Notes: generated by a model from the sequence alone, not told the origin. Shown: positions 1 through 10,797, numbered from the stretch's first letter. The stretch: DNA of 64,000 bases from Ottelia alismoides (GCA_037367405.1 JAZKJV010002944.1:124001-188000), one strand, 5' to 3'. Numbers and translations are program-made.

Positions 1-400
1 TTGCACCCAATGGGTTTGACCCCTTTAAGTGGATCTTCGAGGGTCCATACACCATTCTTGTGTATGTAGTCTATCTCAGACATCATTACTAACATCCAAC
101 TATCCATGTCGCGATCACCCAAAGCTTCATCAATTGAAGTTGGATCATCATCATACTCTTCTGATACATGGAATCCGTATCTTTCACGTTGTCTTGCAAC
201 CCTAGAACACTTTTTAGGACGTACGGTCATGTCATTCTCAATTATCTCTTCAGTTTCTGGTGTAGGTATTTCATCGGTCTCGTTAGATTCGATTAGTTCC
301 TTAGATTCATTATTTTCGTGACTTCCAAAGAATTCACCTTCCAGAAATTTGACGTCTCTAGAAACAAATACCTTTTGAGAGTCGACATTACGTCCTTGTT
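1..400 (-). CDS. Ty1/copia Pol fragment (end of integrase to start of reverse transcriptase), open at the left edge
   Basis: On the minus strand one frame stays open from about position 400 to the window edge, roughly 130 codons without a stop. It begins with a VFVSRDVKF-type block that closes copia integrase, continues through an acidic linker, and reaches the start of the reverse transcriptase region (a segment ending WTLEDP..GVKPIGC). In this family the linker precedes the RVT_2 domain, so the rest of pol lies outside the window. An in-frame stop directly upstream and the switch to L1-like sequence near position 400 mark a broken junction. There is no start codon, so this is an internal piece of a polyprotein. 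It belongs to a different copia lineage from the three larger copias in this window. Family is fairly sure; lineage is not assigned. Confidence 0.75.
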
Positions 401-1460
401 ACATAACAAATGGCAATGAAGTAGAAAATTTTGGTTGGCATCACCTTCACTGACCCCCTGTTGCCTCGATTGTTGTCTCCATTTGACCTCTTGCTTCTTA
501 TCCTCCTCTTGGATAATTTTTGAAAGTGTACCCATTCTACCAAATTCAGAATCCTCAATATTCCGAGAATCTTCTAACCAGTCTAGCTGAATTAGATTCT
601 CATAGCATCTACCCAACGAACTTATGCACAAAGCCTCACCAACAGGGCTTCCCATTTGCAAAACATCTTACAGTATCTGTGCTTTCACAATGGAACATGT
701 TCCAAAATTCACCAATCATATATCTAAATCCTGCCTTAAGCAACCATGTCTTCTCAAAATGAAAGAAAGATTGAGATACCAAACGCTCACCCCTAGACCA
801 GAGTAAAGGAGTGTGGTCCAATATGGAACGAGGTAATGAAGAAACTCGAACTAAAGAGTAGGTAGCCAAAATCAGACCAGAGTAGAGGAAACGATCAGGC
901 TTCGACTTGGATCCAAAGTTCCATCACATAGACTAATAATCGGAAGCAACAAACACCTCTAGTTGGGGGTCTTGAATGACGTCTAAGAGCTTTGTCGAAC
1001 CCTGATCTTGACCCCCTCTCAATCGCGGACTATAAGCCGCAAAAAGGCTAATATTAAAATCTCCACCTACCAACCGGAAGACCGAAGAACAGTGCATGTG
1101 TGCCTCTCTCAACACCTCCAGAAAACTCAGCTTGTGCTTCGCCATAGTAGGTCTATAATGCACGAGAAGGCTTTGATTGACCCATCACACCCATCTCTCA
1201 GAAAAGATTGATAGCATGTGAGTCCCTGCAAGATCTAACACCCATTCAAAACAGTTTCCGTTCCAACCCACATGGAACCCCCCACCCCTACCCCGTACTA
1301 CCAACTGCCTCATGGCACCCCCAACCCCACCCCGTACTACCAACTGCCTCCACAACTTTGAACTTCGATTATATGGAGCCTCTGATCGATTTCCACAACT
1401 GGGTGGACCAAGATTGGATCTTGTTCACCTATAGCAAAATGTTATTCCCTTGACAAACAA
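396..1460 (-). pseudogene. L1-type LINE ORF2 fragment (endonuclease and following linker)
   Basis: Minus-strand frames at 1163-933, 869-636 and 661-400 read in order like plant L1 ORF2. First comes an endonuclease block with the LVGGDFNIS motif (GDFN is the active-site signature of APE-type endonuclease). Next is a LPRSILDHTPLL block (the SDH catalytic region). Then comes a FHFEKTWLLKAGF segment, and finally a WRQQSRQQGVSEGDAN segment, the familiar W.QRSR..WL.EGD.NT stretch ahead of the reverse transcriptase. Frames shift between the pieces and no RT is present. The fragment ends abruptly at the copia junction near 400, so it is either truncated or was cut by the copia. Its upstream limit, about 1460, is uncertain. 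Confidence 0.65.
1258..1350. repeat. Short C-rich tandem duplication
   Basis: Two adjacent copies of a roughly 37-base unit, each ending CCCCGTACTACCAACTGCCTC, lie next to each other within the L1-derived region. The copies differ by a few bases. This looks like local slippage and no function is implied. Confidence 0.6.
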
Positions 1461-2225
1461 CTAGCATTCTCCTTACAACCCCCATTTTTTCGGGCTCCCA
1501 AGAACTCATACATTCTAGCAAATGGCTTTCATGAGGGAACCCTTATGCTCCCTGAGATAGTGCTTCAGAGTCCATGAGAGGTGATGGAAGTCACCGGGAC
1601 TAATCCCCGACGTGGAATAGAAGAATAACTTTAATCTAATGAGTAGAAATGAAACTTTCTAGTATAATAAGTTTTGCTAAACTACACTACTCTACTTTTC
1701 TCTTCTTCGTTACTTAGCGCTCGCTAATCTTTATCCTATGACTTTTGGAAATCCAACATGTATTGGTGTGCCATCGCAATGACCTTAATCAGCTAGTCAG
1801 CCGGCCAATAATAATAGATAAGGTAGTTAGTAGCTCTTTAGTGCCTTTTTCCTTTAGATTGATGTATGACGTGACATGTTTTCTATGTAATCCTTATTTT
1901 CTGAATGGAAAAGGGTGAGATGCTTTCTCTATAGCATTTATTGTTGGACTTTTAAGCCTTTGGCGACTCATAAATGCAATAAAAGTTATTCTTTTATCCG
2001 TCCATCTGAAATATTGTGAATACACTTAATCCCTTTCTACAAATAGAGTTATGTACCATGGTCGTATTGAATACCATACAACTGGGAGGACACAACTGAC
2101 TTCAAACATGAGATATTCAATATAAGATCTCCAGTCTGAGAAAGCGATGACAATCTTTCTCTAAAGACTGATTTCCAACCGAGTTCTTGATGTAGGTCCT
2201 CTTCATGGGAATGGGGATTCGAAAG
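1461..2225. other. Intergenic stretch without recognised features
   Basis: About 0.75 kb of moderately AT-rich DNA with no convincing reading frame, terminal repeat or tandem array. It lies between the L1 fragment and the putative start of the copia-4 LTR. Confidence 0.4.
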
Positions 2226-2809
2226 TGTTGGAATAATCAAGTCAAAGAGTTAACTTGATGAGGTCGAGATAAACTAAGACTTGAATCATAATTGTCACGA
2301 TCAGACACACTTCCTTTGGCCTGAGAAAGACATGTATCTATATGCTGAGTATGCACATTTCACATACCAATAGGTTGGTGTTCTCGCCAAGGTCCATATA
2401 ACAACACGTTGGTATGCATATGAAGTCTTATGAGATGTATGATCTTTCAAAAGAATCATATAGGTTCATAATTGATGTATCGGGAGATAGAACTCACTCA
2501 TGAAATATTTTGGGGTCAAAATGAATTTCATGCGTGGTTGTCTTATTTATGAAATGAGACATTAATTCAAGATATTAGTATATGATTTTGGAAAGTATAT
2601 GATTGATATTGTCGCCCAATTATCGAATGAGAAATCTATTGATATATTTCGAAGAAGACAATTAAACTAGGGTTTGAACTTCATATTTATCAAAGTCTTC
2701 AAGTGTGAAGGATGAATGAGTATTAAGAATGCTTATGGTTAAATCTATCGTAATAGATCATCTACCATGAAACTTCCATTTCGAGGGAGTGATGAAATAT
2801 GATGGATTT

Positions 2810-2957
2810 TATTGGAAGAAATGAAAGAGAGAACTTGTTTATTCCAGGGAACCCTAGGCTCTCTTATACAGAGGAAACCTATGGGTAAATTACATCAGAT
2901 GGAACAACGAAAATAAACATGACACATAAGTACATAAATACTAGAAATATCTCTACA
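2810..2957 (-). repeat. copia-1 3' LTR
   Basis: 148 bp, matching 6835-6984 along its whole length. The left-hand terminus has decayed from TGTT to TATT; the other end reads CTACA. The reverse complement of 2958-2968 (TTGAGGGGGAG) is the polypurine tract next to it. Confidence 0.9.
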
Positions 2958-3128
2958 CTCCCCCTCAAGATGGAGCATAGATGTCAATCATGCTTAGCTT
3001 GGAAGAACATTTCTGAAACGACCCTCTGAGCAACGACTTAGTAAAAATATCTGCAGTCTGCTCTCCTGAACTAACATGGAAAGTAGAAATCAACCTCTTC
3101 TGAATCATATCCCTGGTATAGTGGCAGT

Positions 3129-5411
3129 CTACCTCAATATCTTCGTCCTTTCATGAAATGCAGGATTATTAGCAATAAATAATGCTGTTTGATTGTCACA
3201 TTGTAACTCCATGGGTAATGGTACATCTATATGCAAGTCTGCTAATACGGCTCGAACCCACATCATTTCCGTACTTGCATGTGCCATGGTTCTGTACTCA
3301 GATTCAACACTAAATCTAGCCACCACTGTATGTTTCTTACTTTTCCAAGAAACTAAGGATCTGCCAACAAATACTGCAAAACCTGAGGTAGATTTCTGGT
3401 CTCTAGGACATCCTGCATAATCCGCATCAGCACATCTGGGGCGTGGTGGATGAATGACGGCCTCCATGAGCAGAATTCGGACGACGAGTATAAAATTTCG
3501 GTAGAGGTGGTACTTGTGGTTGTGGTTGTGGAGGGGGTGGTGGTGGTGGTGATGGTGATGACGGTGGTGGCACAACAGGAGTAGGTATGTGATCAGACTG
3601 ACATACAAGAGGTGGCACATAAATGTCATCATCAGTAGTGGAAGGAGTCATCCTGTCACCTGTAGGTGAGAAATACATGACATTTTCAAAGAAGGTGACA
3701 TCAACACTGGCATAATATCTGTTATTCACAAGATCATAGCATCGGTAACCCTTTTGAGTACGAGAGTACCCCAGACAAGGTTGCAAAAAGCGGTATGCAG
3801 TATTCAGTCAGTAGGGTCACTGATTACTGATTAAACGGTATGCGGGAGTTTAAACGGAAATTAAACGGATTATGCGGTTTTGCATTTTTAATTAATAAAA
3901 AATTATTACATATATAATTAATAAAAAAGTATAAACAAATAAGAAATATAATCTAGATTCACAATATAGATCAAATATCCTTAAATTCAAGGAATGTTTC
4001 ATCCAAATTTCAAAATAGATAACATAAACATCAAGAGTTCATAGTCAAATGTCGAAATAGACAACACAAAAGTCATGGATAATGGTGATCCTTCGAAGAA
4101 AGTAGATCAATGCGTTTAAAAGGCCGTTTAAGACCGTTTAAAAGGTCGTTTAAGACCGTTTAAGCGGCCTGGCCGTTTATGGACCGTTTTTCATTAAACA
4201 ATGCGGCCGGGCACCGCATGCGTTTAAACGGCCGTTTAAACGGTCGTTTAGACTGTTTTTTGTATCCTTGACCCTGAAAACACACACTTGACAACCCTAG
4301 GTGAGAGCTTGTCAATCCCTGGAATGAGGTGATGGACAAAAGCAACTGAACCAAAAACACGAGGAGTTAGTGAGAACAATTCCCTGTCAGGAAAGACAAC
4401 AGAAAGAGGAACATTCTCACCCAACACAGAAGATGGCATACGATTGAGCAGATAACCTGCCATAAGAACATCATCACCCCAAAAAGACAGAGGAGCACAA
4501 CTACGAATGAGTAAAGTCCGAGCCACATCAAGAAGATGACGGTGTTTTCTCTCTGCAACACCGTTCTGTTGAGACGTGTAGGCACAAGTTGTTTGATGAA
4601 TAATGCCACGAGACAAGAAGAATGGGACAGAGCACGAGTGCAAAATTCTAATGCATTATCTGTGCGCACAATCTTCACATTAGAAGAAAAAAACATTCTG
4701 AATTTCATTGATAAGATTTTCTATTACATCCCCCGCTTTAGATTTATTTTTCAATAAAAAGACCCAAGACAATCTAGAGAAATCATCTATGACCACTAGG
4801 TAAAATCTATGTCCCTGGTGATCAAGTACACGACTCGGACCCCAAATGTCAACATGCAATAACTCAAAAGGGGAGCGACTGCTCCTAGACTCATGACGAG
4901 GGAAAGTAGACCTGTGATGCTTTCCCAACTGACAAGCTTCACACTGAAAAGAAGACTTCGGTGAAATCTGGGGCAAGATATGACGCAACTTCTGAAGAGA
5001 AAGATGACCAAAACGCAGATGCCAGGTAAAGGGAGAAGCAGATCCACTGGACTGAAATGAGACACCAGCATAGGAGGTGCGAACCAACCGATAAAGACCT
5101 TCCTGCTCACAGCCACAGCCAATCACCCTGCCCGTTAGAATGTCCTGAAAAATAAGAGATGATGGGTCAAAGATAGCTCGACAATACAAATCCTTTGTAT
5201 GCTGACTAATAGAAAGTAAGTTCATCGAGAAATCTGGAGCATGCAAAACATTCAGCAGGCGAATGGAGGGTGTCAAACTGATCTCCCCCTGTCCAATGAT
5301 GGGGGAATGAGTCCCATCTGCTATCACTACCGATCTCCCTGGGGAAACCTCCCTGTAGGATGTAAACTTATCTCTGTCCCGACAGAGATGATGTGTCACA
5401 CTAGAGTCCAT
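3129..5411 (-). pseudogene. copia-1 Pol remnant: protease, integrase, RNase H; no reverse transcriptase
   Basis: The minus-strand frame 5411-4680 begins with the protease active-site region reading MDSSVTHH, where the relatives here have DSGT or DSGA, so the catalytic glycine is changed. It continues through the GAG-pre-integrase HHCC block (WHLRFGH, CEACQLGKHH) to the integrase core (VVIDDFSR). Integrase resumes at 4708-4248 with VRTDNALEF and GVAERKHRH, so the D, D and E residues are visible but out of frame. After the MITE (3776-4270) come the QKGYRCYD block and a proline-rich linker (3786-3430). This passes directly into RNase H (CADADYAGCPRDQKSTSGF, then ESEYRTMA and QCDNQTALFIANNP). Comparison with copia-3 shows that the whole RVT_2 domain is absent. 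Confidence 0.85.
3776..4270. mobile_element. hAT-type MITE inside copia-1 integrase
   Basis: 495 bp interrupting the copia-1 block that reads VKC.F.GYS in copia-3. Its ends form an imperfect terminal inverted repeat: CAAGGTTGCAAAAA on the left and CAAGGATACAAAAA as the complement of the right. The flanking octamers ACCCCAGA and ACCCTGAA agree at only five of eight positions. The left end is clearly related to the hAT elements at 13616 and 24649 (shared CAAGGTTGCA, then GGTCACTGATTACTGATTAA-like text). The subterminal repeats here are GTTTAAACGG variants instead of GTCGG/GACTAGTC. No coding capacity. Confidence 0.75.
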
Positions 5412-6438
5412 GATCCATTCCGAAATATCAGAACTGTGACATGATGTAAAGGCATAAAAGCTACCTGATGTACTAGCCGTGGTTGACGTGCTGGCAGAGG
5501 CTGAAGCTGCGATGTCTGAGTGTCCTCCTGTGAGTCAGTAGTGGCAGGAGGCATGATATCCCGTAGTCTGGCGACATGATCCTCAAACCGCTGGTCTGAA
5601 GTGGATGGCGGTATAGGCATAGGATGCTTGGCTACACAGGCAGATTCAGGAAAACCATGCTTAGAATAGCATGTATCTTCCGCATGACCTGGGCGATGAC
5701 AGAAGGTGCATGGCTGACGGAAGCGGCCACCTCGACCACGAGGTCCACGGTCACGAAAAGAGGAGGGGACACCTCTGCCTCGGGAAACAGCCATTGCTGA
5801 AGGAGGTGGCGTAGATGCTGGAGAAGGAACCGAGATTCGGCTGAGTCATCGATATACTTCCTCCACTGGAGGAATAGTAGCATCTGCCAGTATCTGCGAG
5901 CGAGCCACATCACACTACGGGTCTAGTGCCGCTAGTAAGACCCCCACCATTGTAGCATTCCGGAACGTCTTCTGCTGTTCAGGGGTCGCCGTCAGGGGAA
6001 TGATACTGTAAAGCTTCTCAAACATCCCCCGTAGGGATGTATGCAACGAATGCAGCAGCCGACCATTTTGCTTGACCGTAAAGATGTCATGCTGAAGTTG
6101 GAGGATCTTGGTCTCGTTCCTCATTTGTGAGTACGTCGCGGCAAGAATATCCTACATGGCCTTAGCCGTGGGCTGATGTAGGACATCATTGGCAATCTCC
6201 ATTGTCAGAGTGTCAGAAAGCTAGACCTTGGCATACGAATCATCAGCCTCCATGAGGCGTAAATCCCCGTCTTCTCCGCCGGCTCATCTTTGGTAAGAAT
6301 GTGCTTCTTACCGTTGGACTTCATGAGGCTCATGAACTGCATTGCCCAGAGCTCGTAATTCGTCCCATCCATCTTGACTATTGGCGCTGGATCTTTCAAG
6401 GCGCCAATGGAGGGCATATCGACCTTGTTTTCTGACAT
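5396..6438 (-). pseudogene. copia-1 Gag (UBN2-type) with zinc knuckle
   Basis: Gag packages retrotransposon RNA. The minus-strand start at 6438 gives MSENKVDMPSIGALKDPAPI and the MDGTNYELW block typical of plant copia Gag. The frame then breaks and resumes at 6124 (QLQHDIFTVKQNGRLLHS) and at 5794, where an RGRG-rich stretch leads to a CCHC zinc knuckle CTFCHRPGHAEDTC. At least two interruptions (around 6205 and 5915) make it a pseudogene. The start is chosen because copia-3 has the same methionine context at 45544. Confidence 0.85.
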
Positions 6439-6539
6439 AGTTGCCGGAGACGAAGAACTAGGGTTTGTAGACCAATGAAGAATCGTCTACATAAACATGG
6501 AGGGATATGTGTGCATATGTAAACTTATACACTCATACC

Positions 6540-6821
6540 CATGAAGAAAAGGAGATGTAGTCGGCGCGGAGTTGGGGGAAAGGGGCGACGGGATGAGTGG
6601 TGACGGAAGGAGGGGGCGGCGGGCTTAGGGCCGCGTACGGAGGAGGGGCTGCGGGTAGGGGCCACGGCGCCCGTGGGGAGGAGAGAGGGGACGCCCGCGG
6701 GGAGGAGGAGAGGCGGTGGGGAGGGGGTGGGTGGCGGTGAGTGGGTGGGCGGCGAGGATGAGAGGCGACGGGGAGGGGGTGGGCGGCGGGGATGAGATGG
6801 TCGGCTAGGGTTTAGGGTGGA
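6540..6821. repeat. G-rich simple repeat in the copia-1 leader
   Basis: Between gag and the PBS lies about 280 bp dominated by GGGGAGG, GGTGGG and GGCGGCGGGG runs on the plus strand, with local tandem repetition (GAGGCG..GGGGAGGGGGTGGG occurs twice). Copia-2 and copia-3 have GC-rich leaders in the same position. The run could form G-quadruplexes, but this is only a sequence-based guess. Confidence 0.7.
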
Positions 6822-6834
6822 GGCTCTGATACCA
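6822..6834 (-). other. copia-1 primer binding site
   Basis: The reverse complement reads TGGTATCAGAGCC, the common plant copia PBS complementary to the initiator methionine tRNA. It directly follows the 5' LTR. Confidence 0.92.
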
Positions 6835-6984
6835 TGTTGGAAGAAATGAAAGAGAGAGAACTTGTTTATTCCAGGGAACCCTAGACTCTCTTATATAAAG
6901 GAAGCCTATGGGTAAATTACATAAGATGGAACAACGAAAATAAACATGACACATAAGTACGTAAATACTAGAAATATCTCTACA
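6835..6984 (-). repeat. copia-1 5' LTR
   Basis: 150 bp with termini TGTTGG and TCTACA, next to the PBS. On the minus strand it reads TGTAGAGATA...CCAACA, closely resembling the copia-3 LTR at 45016-45159, including the shared AGAGAGTCTAGGGTT block. Confidence 0.9.
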
Positions 6985-8299
6985 GCTTTTAGTAGCTCCA
7001 TTTTAGCTGGGTAATTTGTGATTTAATTAGATTAAATGAAAATTCACCCAAAATGACATGAACCCTGAAATTGGATTCATATCCTGATTTCAAGTTACTA
7101 TACATGGATATTATGATCTCCCCGACATTATCTTCAAGTATTTGCATTTGTATCTCATGAGTCCTAATTGGATTGAGATTCATACATGTTGATGTCAATA
7201 TTGTAATAATAATTGCATTTTATTCATAAGGGTAATTTTGTGAATAAGGTTCACAAATATATTCCATTAATTAGTGTAATTATTTGCATAATATTTCCAA
7301 GCCATGAAATTGTGTGATTTGATTAATATTGTTTACATGTAAATTAGATTTCCATTTAATTTTGTGCTCATGAATATGATTCATAAGCTATAAGGATTAT
7401 TTCCATAATTTCTCCAATATTGATATGATGATTATCAAGCTAATTAATTGATAAACAAAATGCAACAACATTGACTATTTTTAGTCAATGTGGACGTGTA
7501 TACTAGGTACACATGGTGCTATTTGGAAGAGTTCTATTGAGAATAAGGCTCTCTAATTTGTTGCATTATCAATTGATAAATCAACAACAAAAAATACATT
7601 ATATATATGGAATTGGTTGGCTTTGTGTGATGACACATGGCGCCACTACAAAGAGTCCTTGAGAAGAACTCTTTGTTGATTTGTTGCTTGATTTATTAAT
7701 TAAATTATTTGGATATAAAAAGAAGATAATTGTTTGTTGAAAAAGGACTTGGTCTTAAGCCCTCGATCAACAATCCACGGGCTATCATTGTACACTCCTA
7801 CTTGAAGAGAAGACTCTTCAACATGCTTGTACAATGTGTATAAAAAGAGAGTAAGACTCTCTCTTTATTAACTCGAGTTTTGAGAGCCTAGTGCCTTAAG
7901 AAGTTTGTGCCTTAAAGATGGAGAAGAGTCATGGGTGTATACAATATGTACCCACCTCTTCTTGTTTCCGTGGTTGATGTTCAGGTTCGTGGGAAACAAT
8001 GTGATTCATCTCCGCATCTACGAGAGAGACACTGCAGGTCGGACTTGATTTGGGAGGTTTCTTATAATTAGAAACACACACTTTAAAGGTAAACCATGAT
8101 CTATCTCTTTTTATTCATTGTTAATTTCCTAAATTATTTTGGAAGTTGCTTCCTTAGATTTTATAATTTATGAATGCAGAAATCGTTGTGATATATTTTC
8201 CAGTTCATACGATGAGCTAACATTGATTTAGCAAAAAGTTTGCTAAGTATTCTGCGTTTTCGTGATGTGTAGTAAATAATTTTTATCTACTTCTTATAT

Positions 8300-8312
8300 T
8301 GGTATCAGAGCC
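8300..8312 (+). other. copia-4 primer binding site
   Basis: TGGTATCAGAGCC on the plus strand, the plant copia PBS. It places the 5' LTR on its left and the internal region on its right. Confidence 0.85.
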
Positions 8313-8549
8313 TTAGGTTTGAGGATTTGGATTGGTTACACGTCCGATAAACAATCGGCTAGATTATCCGTATTATCGGGTACATTGTCTTGCGATAATT
8401 TTAACAATCTGAATGATTCGACGACTTTCAAAGTTGCTACCGTTCTCCCCCTATTTTAAACTTATTTTTTTGGGATATATATGAGGTCTAGAAGGTATAG
8501 ACTCATACCCAAAATTTACACAAAATTTTGATGACATTTGGGAGAAGAT

Positions 8550-8772
8550 TCGGTACCTGCGTAAATGGTCTGGTGGTAGAACAATGTGCCACCCAAAAGA
8601 CCAGGGTTCAAATCCCCTTTGTGGGGGTTGTGTTAGGTAGTCGACAATCAGCGTAAAAAATAGTCGATTCTTTCAACATGGATTTGAGTAAGAACCCATG
8701 TAGCCGATCCTACTTATAGTGGGATAAGGCTTTGTCATTTCGGCCGTTAAAGTGGGAAAAGGATTTGTTGTG
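8550..8772 (+). mobile_element. tRNA-headed SINE with an RTE-type 3' tail
   Basis: 223 bp flanked by a 14-bp direct repeat ATTTGGGAGAAGAT (8536-8549 and 8773-8786). The head has pol III promoter boxes: A-box-like TGGTCTGGTGGTAGA near 8566 and B box GGTTCAAATCC near 8608, with the spacing of a tRNA gene. The tail at about 8696-8735 (CCATGTAGCCGATCC..GGGATAAGGCTTTGT) matches the 3' terminus of the RTE LINE at 27506-27545 with few differences. It is followed by a second, shorter tail-like copy ending GGATTTGTTGTG. A SINE that shares its 3' end with a LINE is usually mobilised by it. The architecture recalls Au-type plant SINEs, but family membership was not checked. Confidence 0.8.
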
Positions 8773-9322
8773 ATTTGGGAGAAGATCCAGATGTTAAAAA
8801 CGACTGCAAATTCTGATTTTGACTAAAGACTGTAGCAAGAAAATATTTGATTTTTGGCTATTTTTTGGGGTCATATAACATGATAAAATACCGATTAATA
8901 AGTCATAATTCAAGTCCCTCATCAGGGCGTAAAAGTTTCATGCGATTCCGACCGCGAGGCCTCGAGAAACAGGATTTCTCCATGACGGAGTTGGAAGAGG
9001 ACTCGATTGTTTTAACTTACTTGTTTCTCATATTCTAGGACTCAAAATTGATGGACATATATTTGATATATTGAGATAAAGAGTGGACCTAATATTTTAG
9101 AAATATTTAAGGACGCAATGAATTTTGAGTCCAAGTTATATGATGTCTTCTAATTTGAAGTGTGATTGTCGCAGCTTGCAAATTCGAATCCGAAATCATT
9201 GCTTGTTTATTTCGAAAATATGCAATATATTAGAATATTTTTTTCATATTTTTCTTAATTATTTATGCACTTGAATGCTTACAATGCAATTAGAAAATTG
9301 TGGAATTAATTTGATTGATTTC

Positions 9323-9466
9323 ATGAATTGTCTAAATTGTTGCACTAGACATCTTTCGCGATTGAAATTATTTTGATTCAAAAAATTGTCTAGATTTTTG
9401 CACTTGATCTTTTGTTAAAAAAGAGTTTTTGAATTCATGAAGTGTCTAGATTGTTGCACTAGACAT
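9323..9466. repeat. Three imperfect repeats of a TTGTCTA..TTGCACTAGACAT unit
   Basis: Units starting near 9323, 9383 and 9436 share the core TGTCTAGATTGTTGCACTAGACAT with a spacing of about 55-60 bases. TGTCTA and TAGACA at the two sides of each unit are inverted, so each can fold back. Function unknown. Confidence 0.6.
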
Positions 9467-10768
9467 TTTGGGAAATTAAAAAGAGTTTTAAATTCCTGAA
9501 ATTTTTGAGAGTTACTATATAGTATCATATATGGTCGAAAGATCGATAAAATCTCCTTAGTACAATATGCACCGATTGTGTTGTCTTGAATTGATTTGAT
9601 GAAGGTGTCTAGGTTGTGGATATGATAATGGGTTACTTAATTGGCACCCTGCGTTGCACTTACAGTGGAAGCGCTCCATGTTGGCATTATCCGTCCGACC
9701 TGACCGGATCCGTTTCAAGGAAAGGTAGCATGAAGAGTCATGGCATACTTTAAATTGTACTAAGTGAATGTGTAATACTATATGGTAACATCAAGTGCAT
9801 AAAAGTATCAAACCCTAGTTGGGAGCCGCTTAAGTGTCATTGTTTTAATTAGATTAAAATCAAGACAATGAGCATGTGTCCTAGCAATATCCCTTAGATT
9901 AATCATGATAATATGTTTCGGAATGATTAATCATTAATTTAAATATGATATGGACTAAGTCATATGATGACATCGATGGTCTCCTGTCATTGCAAAGAAC
10001 TTCGTCATCATGGGTTGTATTTTTGGAGACGTTCATGCGTAGTCATGCCTCCGATATAAAATAGGCATGGAATTGGGTTCTTCGTTTCTTGAAAGAGATG
10101 GACCGTATGCATAGTGACCCCAATGTTGTTCCCCATATTATTGAGGCAACTTTGGATTGTGTATAGCGTAACTTGATATTCGCTCATTAACGTTTAATTT
10201 AATCGACAACATGCTAATTCCATATATGTGGGGTTGTGGATGTTGAAGACCGAACTGAGAATACAAGTTGAATTTGTAAGGTGGAAAGAGTTCCCGCTTC
10301 TTTCATCGTAGTCGCGTTTTCTCATATTATTGGGTGCAATGAAAATGGAAAGAAGACTCAGATCTCGTAGTGAGGCCTTTGGTTAGCATGCCTCATGCTT
10401 TGAAAGCTTATAAATGGAAGCATTTCAAAGTACAAAAAATATAAGAACTCTTGATTTAAAAATATTAAATTGTTTAATTTCCTCAATCAAGATATTAAAG
10501 AGTATTATATTTTTCTTCTTATTTCAGATGATCAAGCCACTTAACAAGCTGCTTGAGGTCAATCAGTTGAACGACCCAAACTATTCGGATTAGATTCGAA
10601 ATTTAGAGCTTGTACTTGCTGTTGAGCACATCGGGTATGTGCTCTTTAGCAACAAGTGCGAGAACCCTCAGACCGAGGATGCCCAAGACTTCAACAAGAA
10701 GTGGGACGAGGACCACACGTTGGTCTGTTGTTACATTCTTAGTTCCTTATCTAGTGTTCTTCAAAAGA

Positions 10769-10797
10769 TATATATATATATATACATACATACATAT
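10769..10797. repeat. (TA)n/(CATA)n microsatellite
   Basis: A TATATATATATATA run followed by ACATACATACATA, within gag just upstream of the L1 insertion. Confidence 0.8.

Larger units (their letters stand above)
2810..6984 (-). mobile_element. copia-1: short-LTR Ty1/copia retrotransposon, RT deleted
   Basis: A 4.2 kb minus-strand element bounded by two LTRs of 148 and 150 bp (2810-2957 and 6835-6984) that differ by about eight substitutions and one 2-base indel by eye. Going 5' to 3' on the minus strand it has a PBS (6834-6822), a G/C-rich leader, gag, protease, integrase, then RNase H directly, and a polypurine tract at 2968-2958. Flanking pentamers GATTT (2805-2809) and GCTTT (6985-6989) match at four of five positions and are probably the TSD. 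It is the same family as copia-3 (near-identical gag start MSENKVDMPSIGA). Its reverse transcriptase is missing and a hAT-like MITE sits in its integrase, so it cannot move by itself. Confidence 0.9.
2226..8299 (+). mobile_element. Putative 5' LTR of copia-4, interrupted by copia-1
   Basis: A copia primer binding site at 8300-8312 implies that an LTR ends at about 8299. A TATA-like GTGTATAAAAAGAG lies near 7848. Going upstream, and skipping copia-1 (2810-6984), a plausible LTR start TGTTGGAATAATCAAG occurs at 2226, giving an LTR of about 1.9 kb. Such a length is typical of Angela-like copia elements. The matching 3' LTR is not in the window, so neither the start nor a target site duplication can be confirmed. 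The last bases read ATAT rather than the canonical CA. The right end is well supported by the PBS; the left end is inference. Confidence 0.4.
8313..10527 (+). other. copia-4 untranslated leader, with a SINE insertion
   Basis: About 2.2 kb between PBS and gag with no supported reading frame. It contains the SINE at 8550-8772 and a three-fold short repeat at 9323-9466. A pyrimidine-rich tract ending TTTCAG directly before the gag ATG looks like a splice acceptor, which could remove this leader from a gag mRNA; that is inference. Confidence 0.5.

Noticed and set aside
2260..2800. Possible unrecognised gene in the copia-4 LTR
   Set aside because: No frame longer than about 60 codons and no splice-consistent exon; it reads as LTR sequence.
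8561..8625. tRNA-like sequence with A and B boxes
   Set aside because: It is the head of a SINE flanked by a TSD, lacks a proper cloverleaf and acceptor stem, and is not a tRNA gene.
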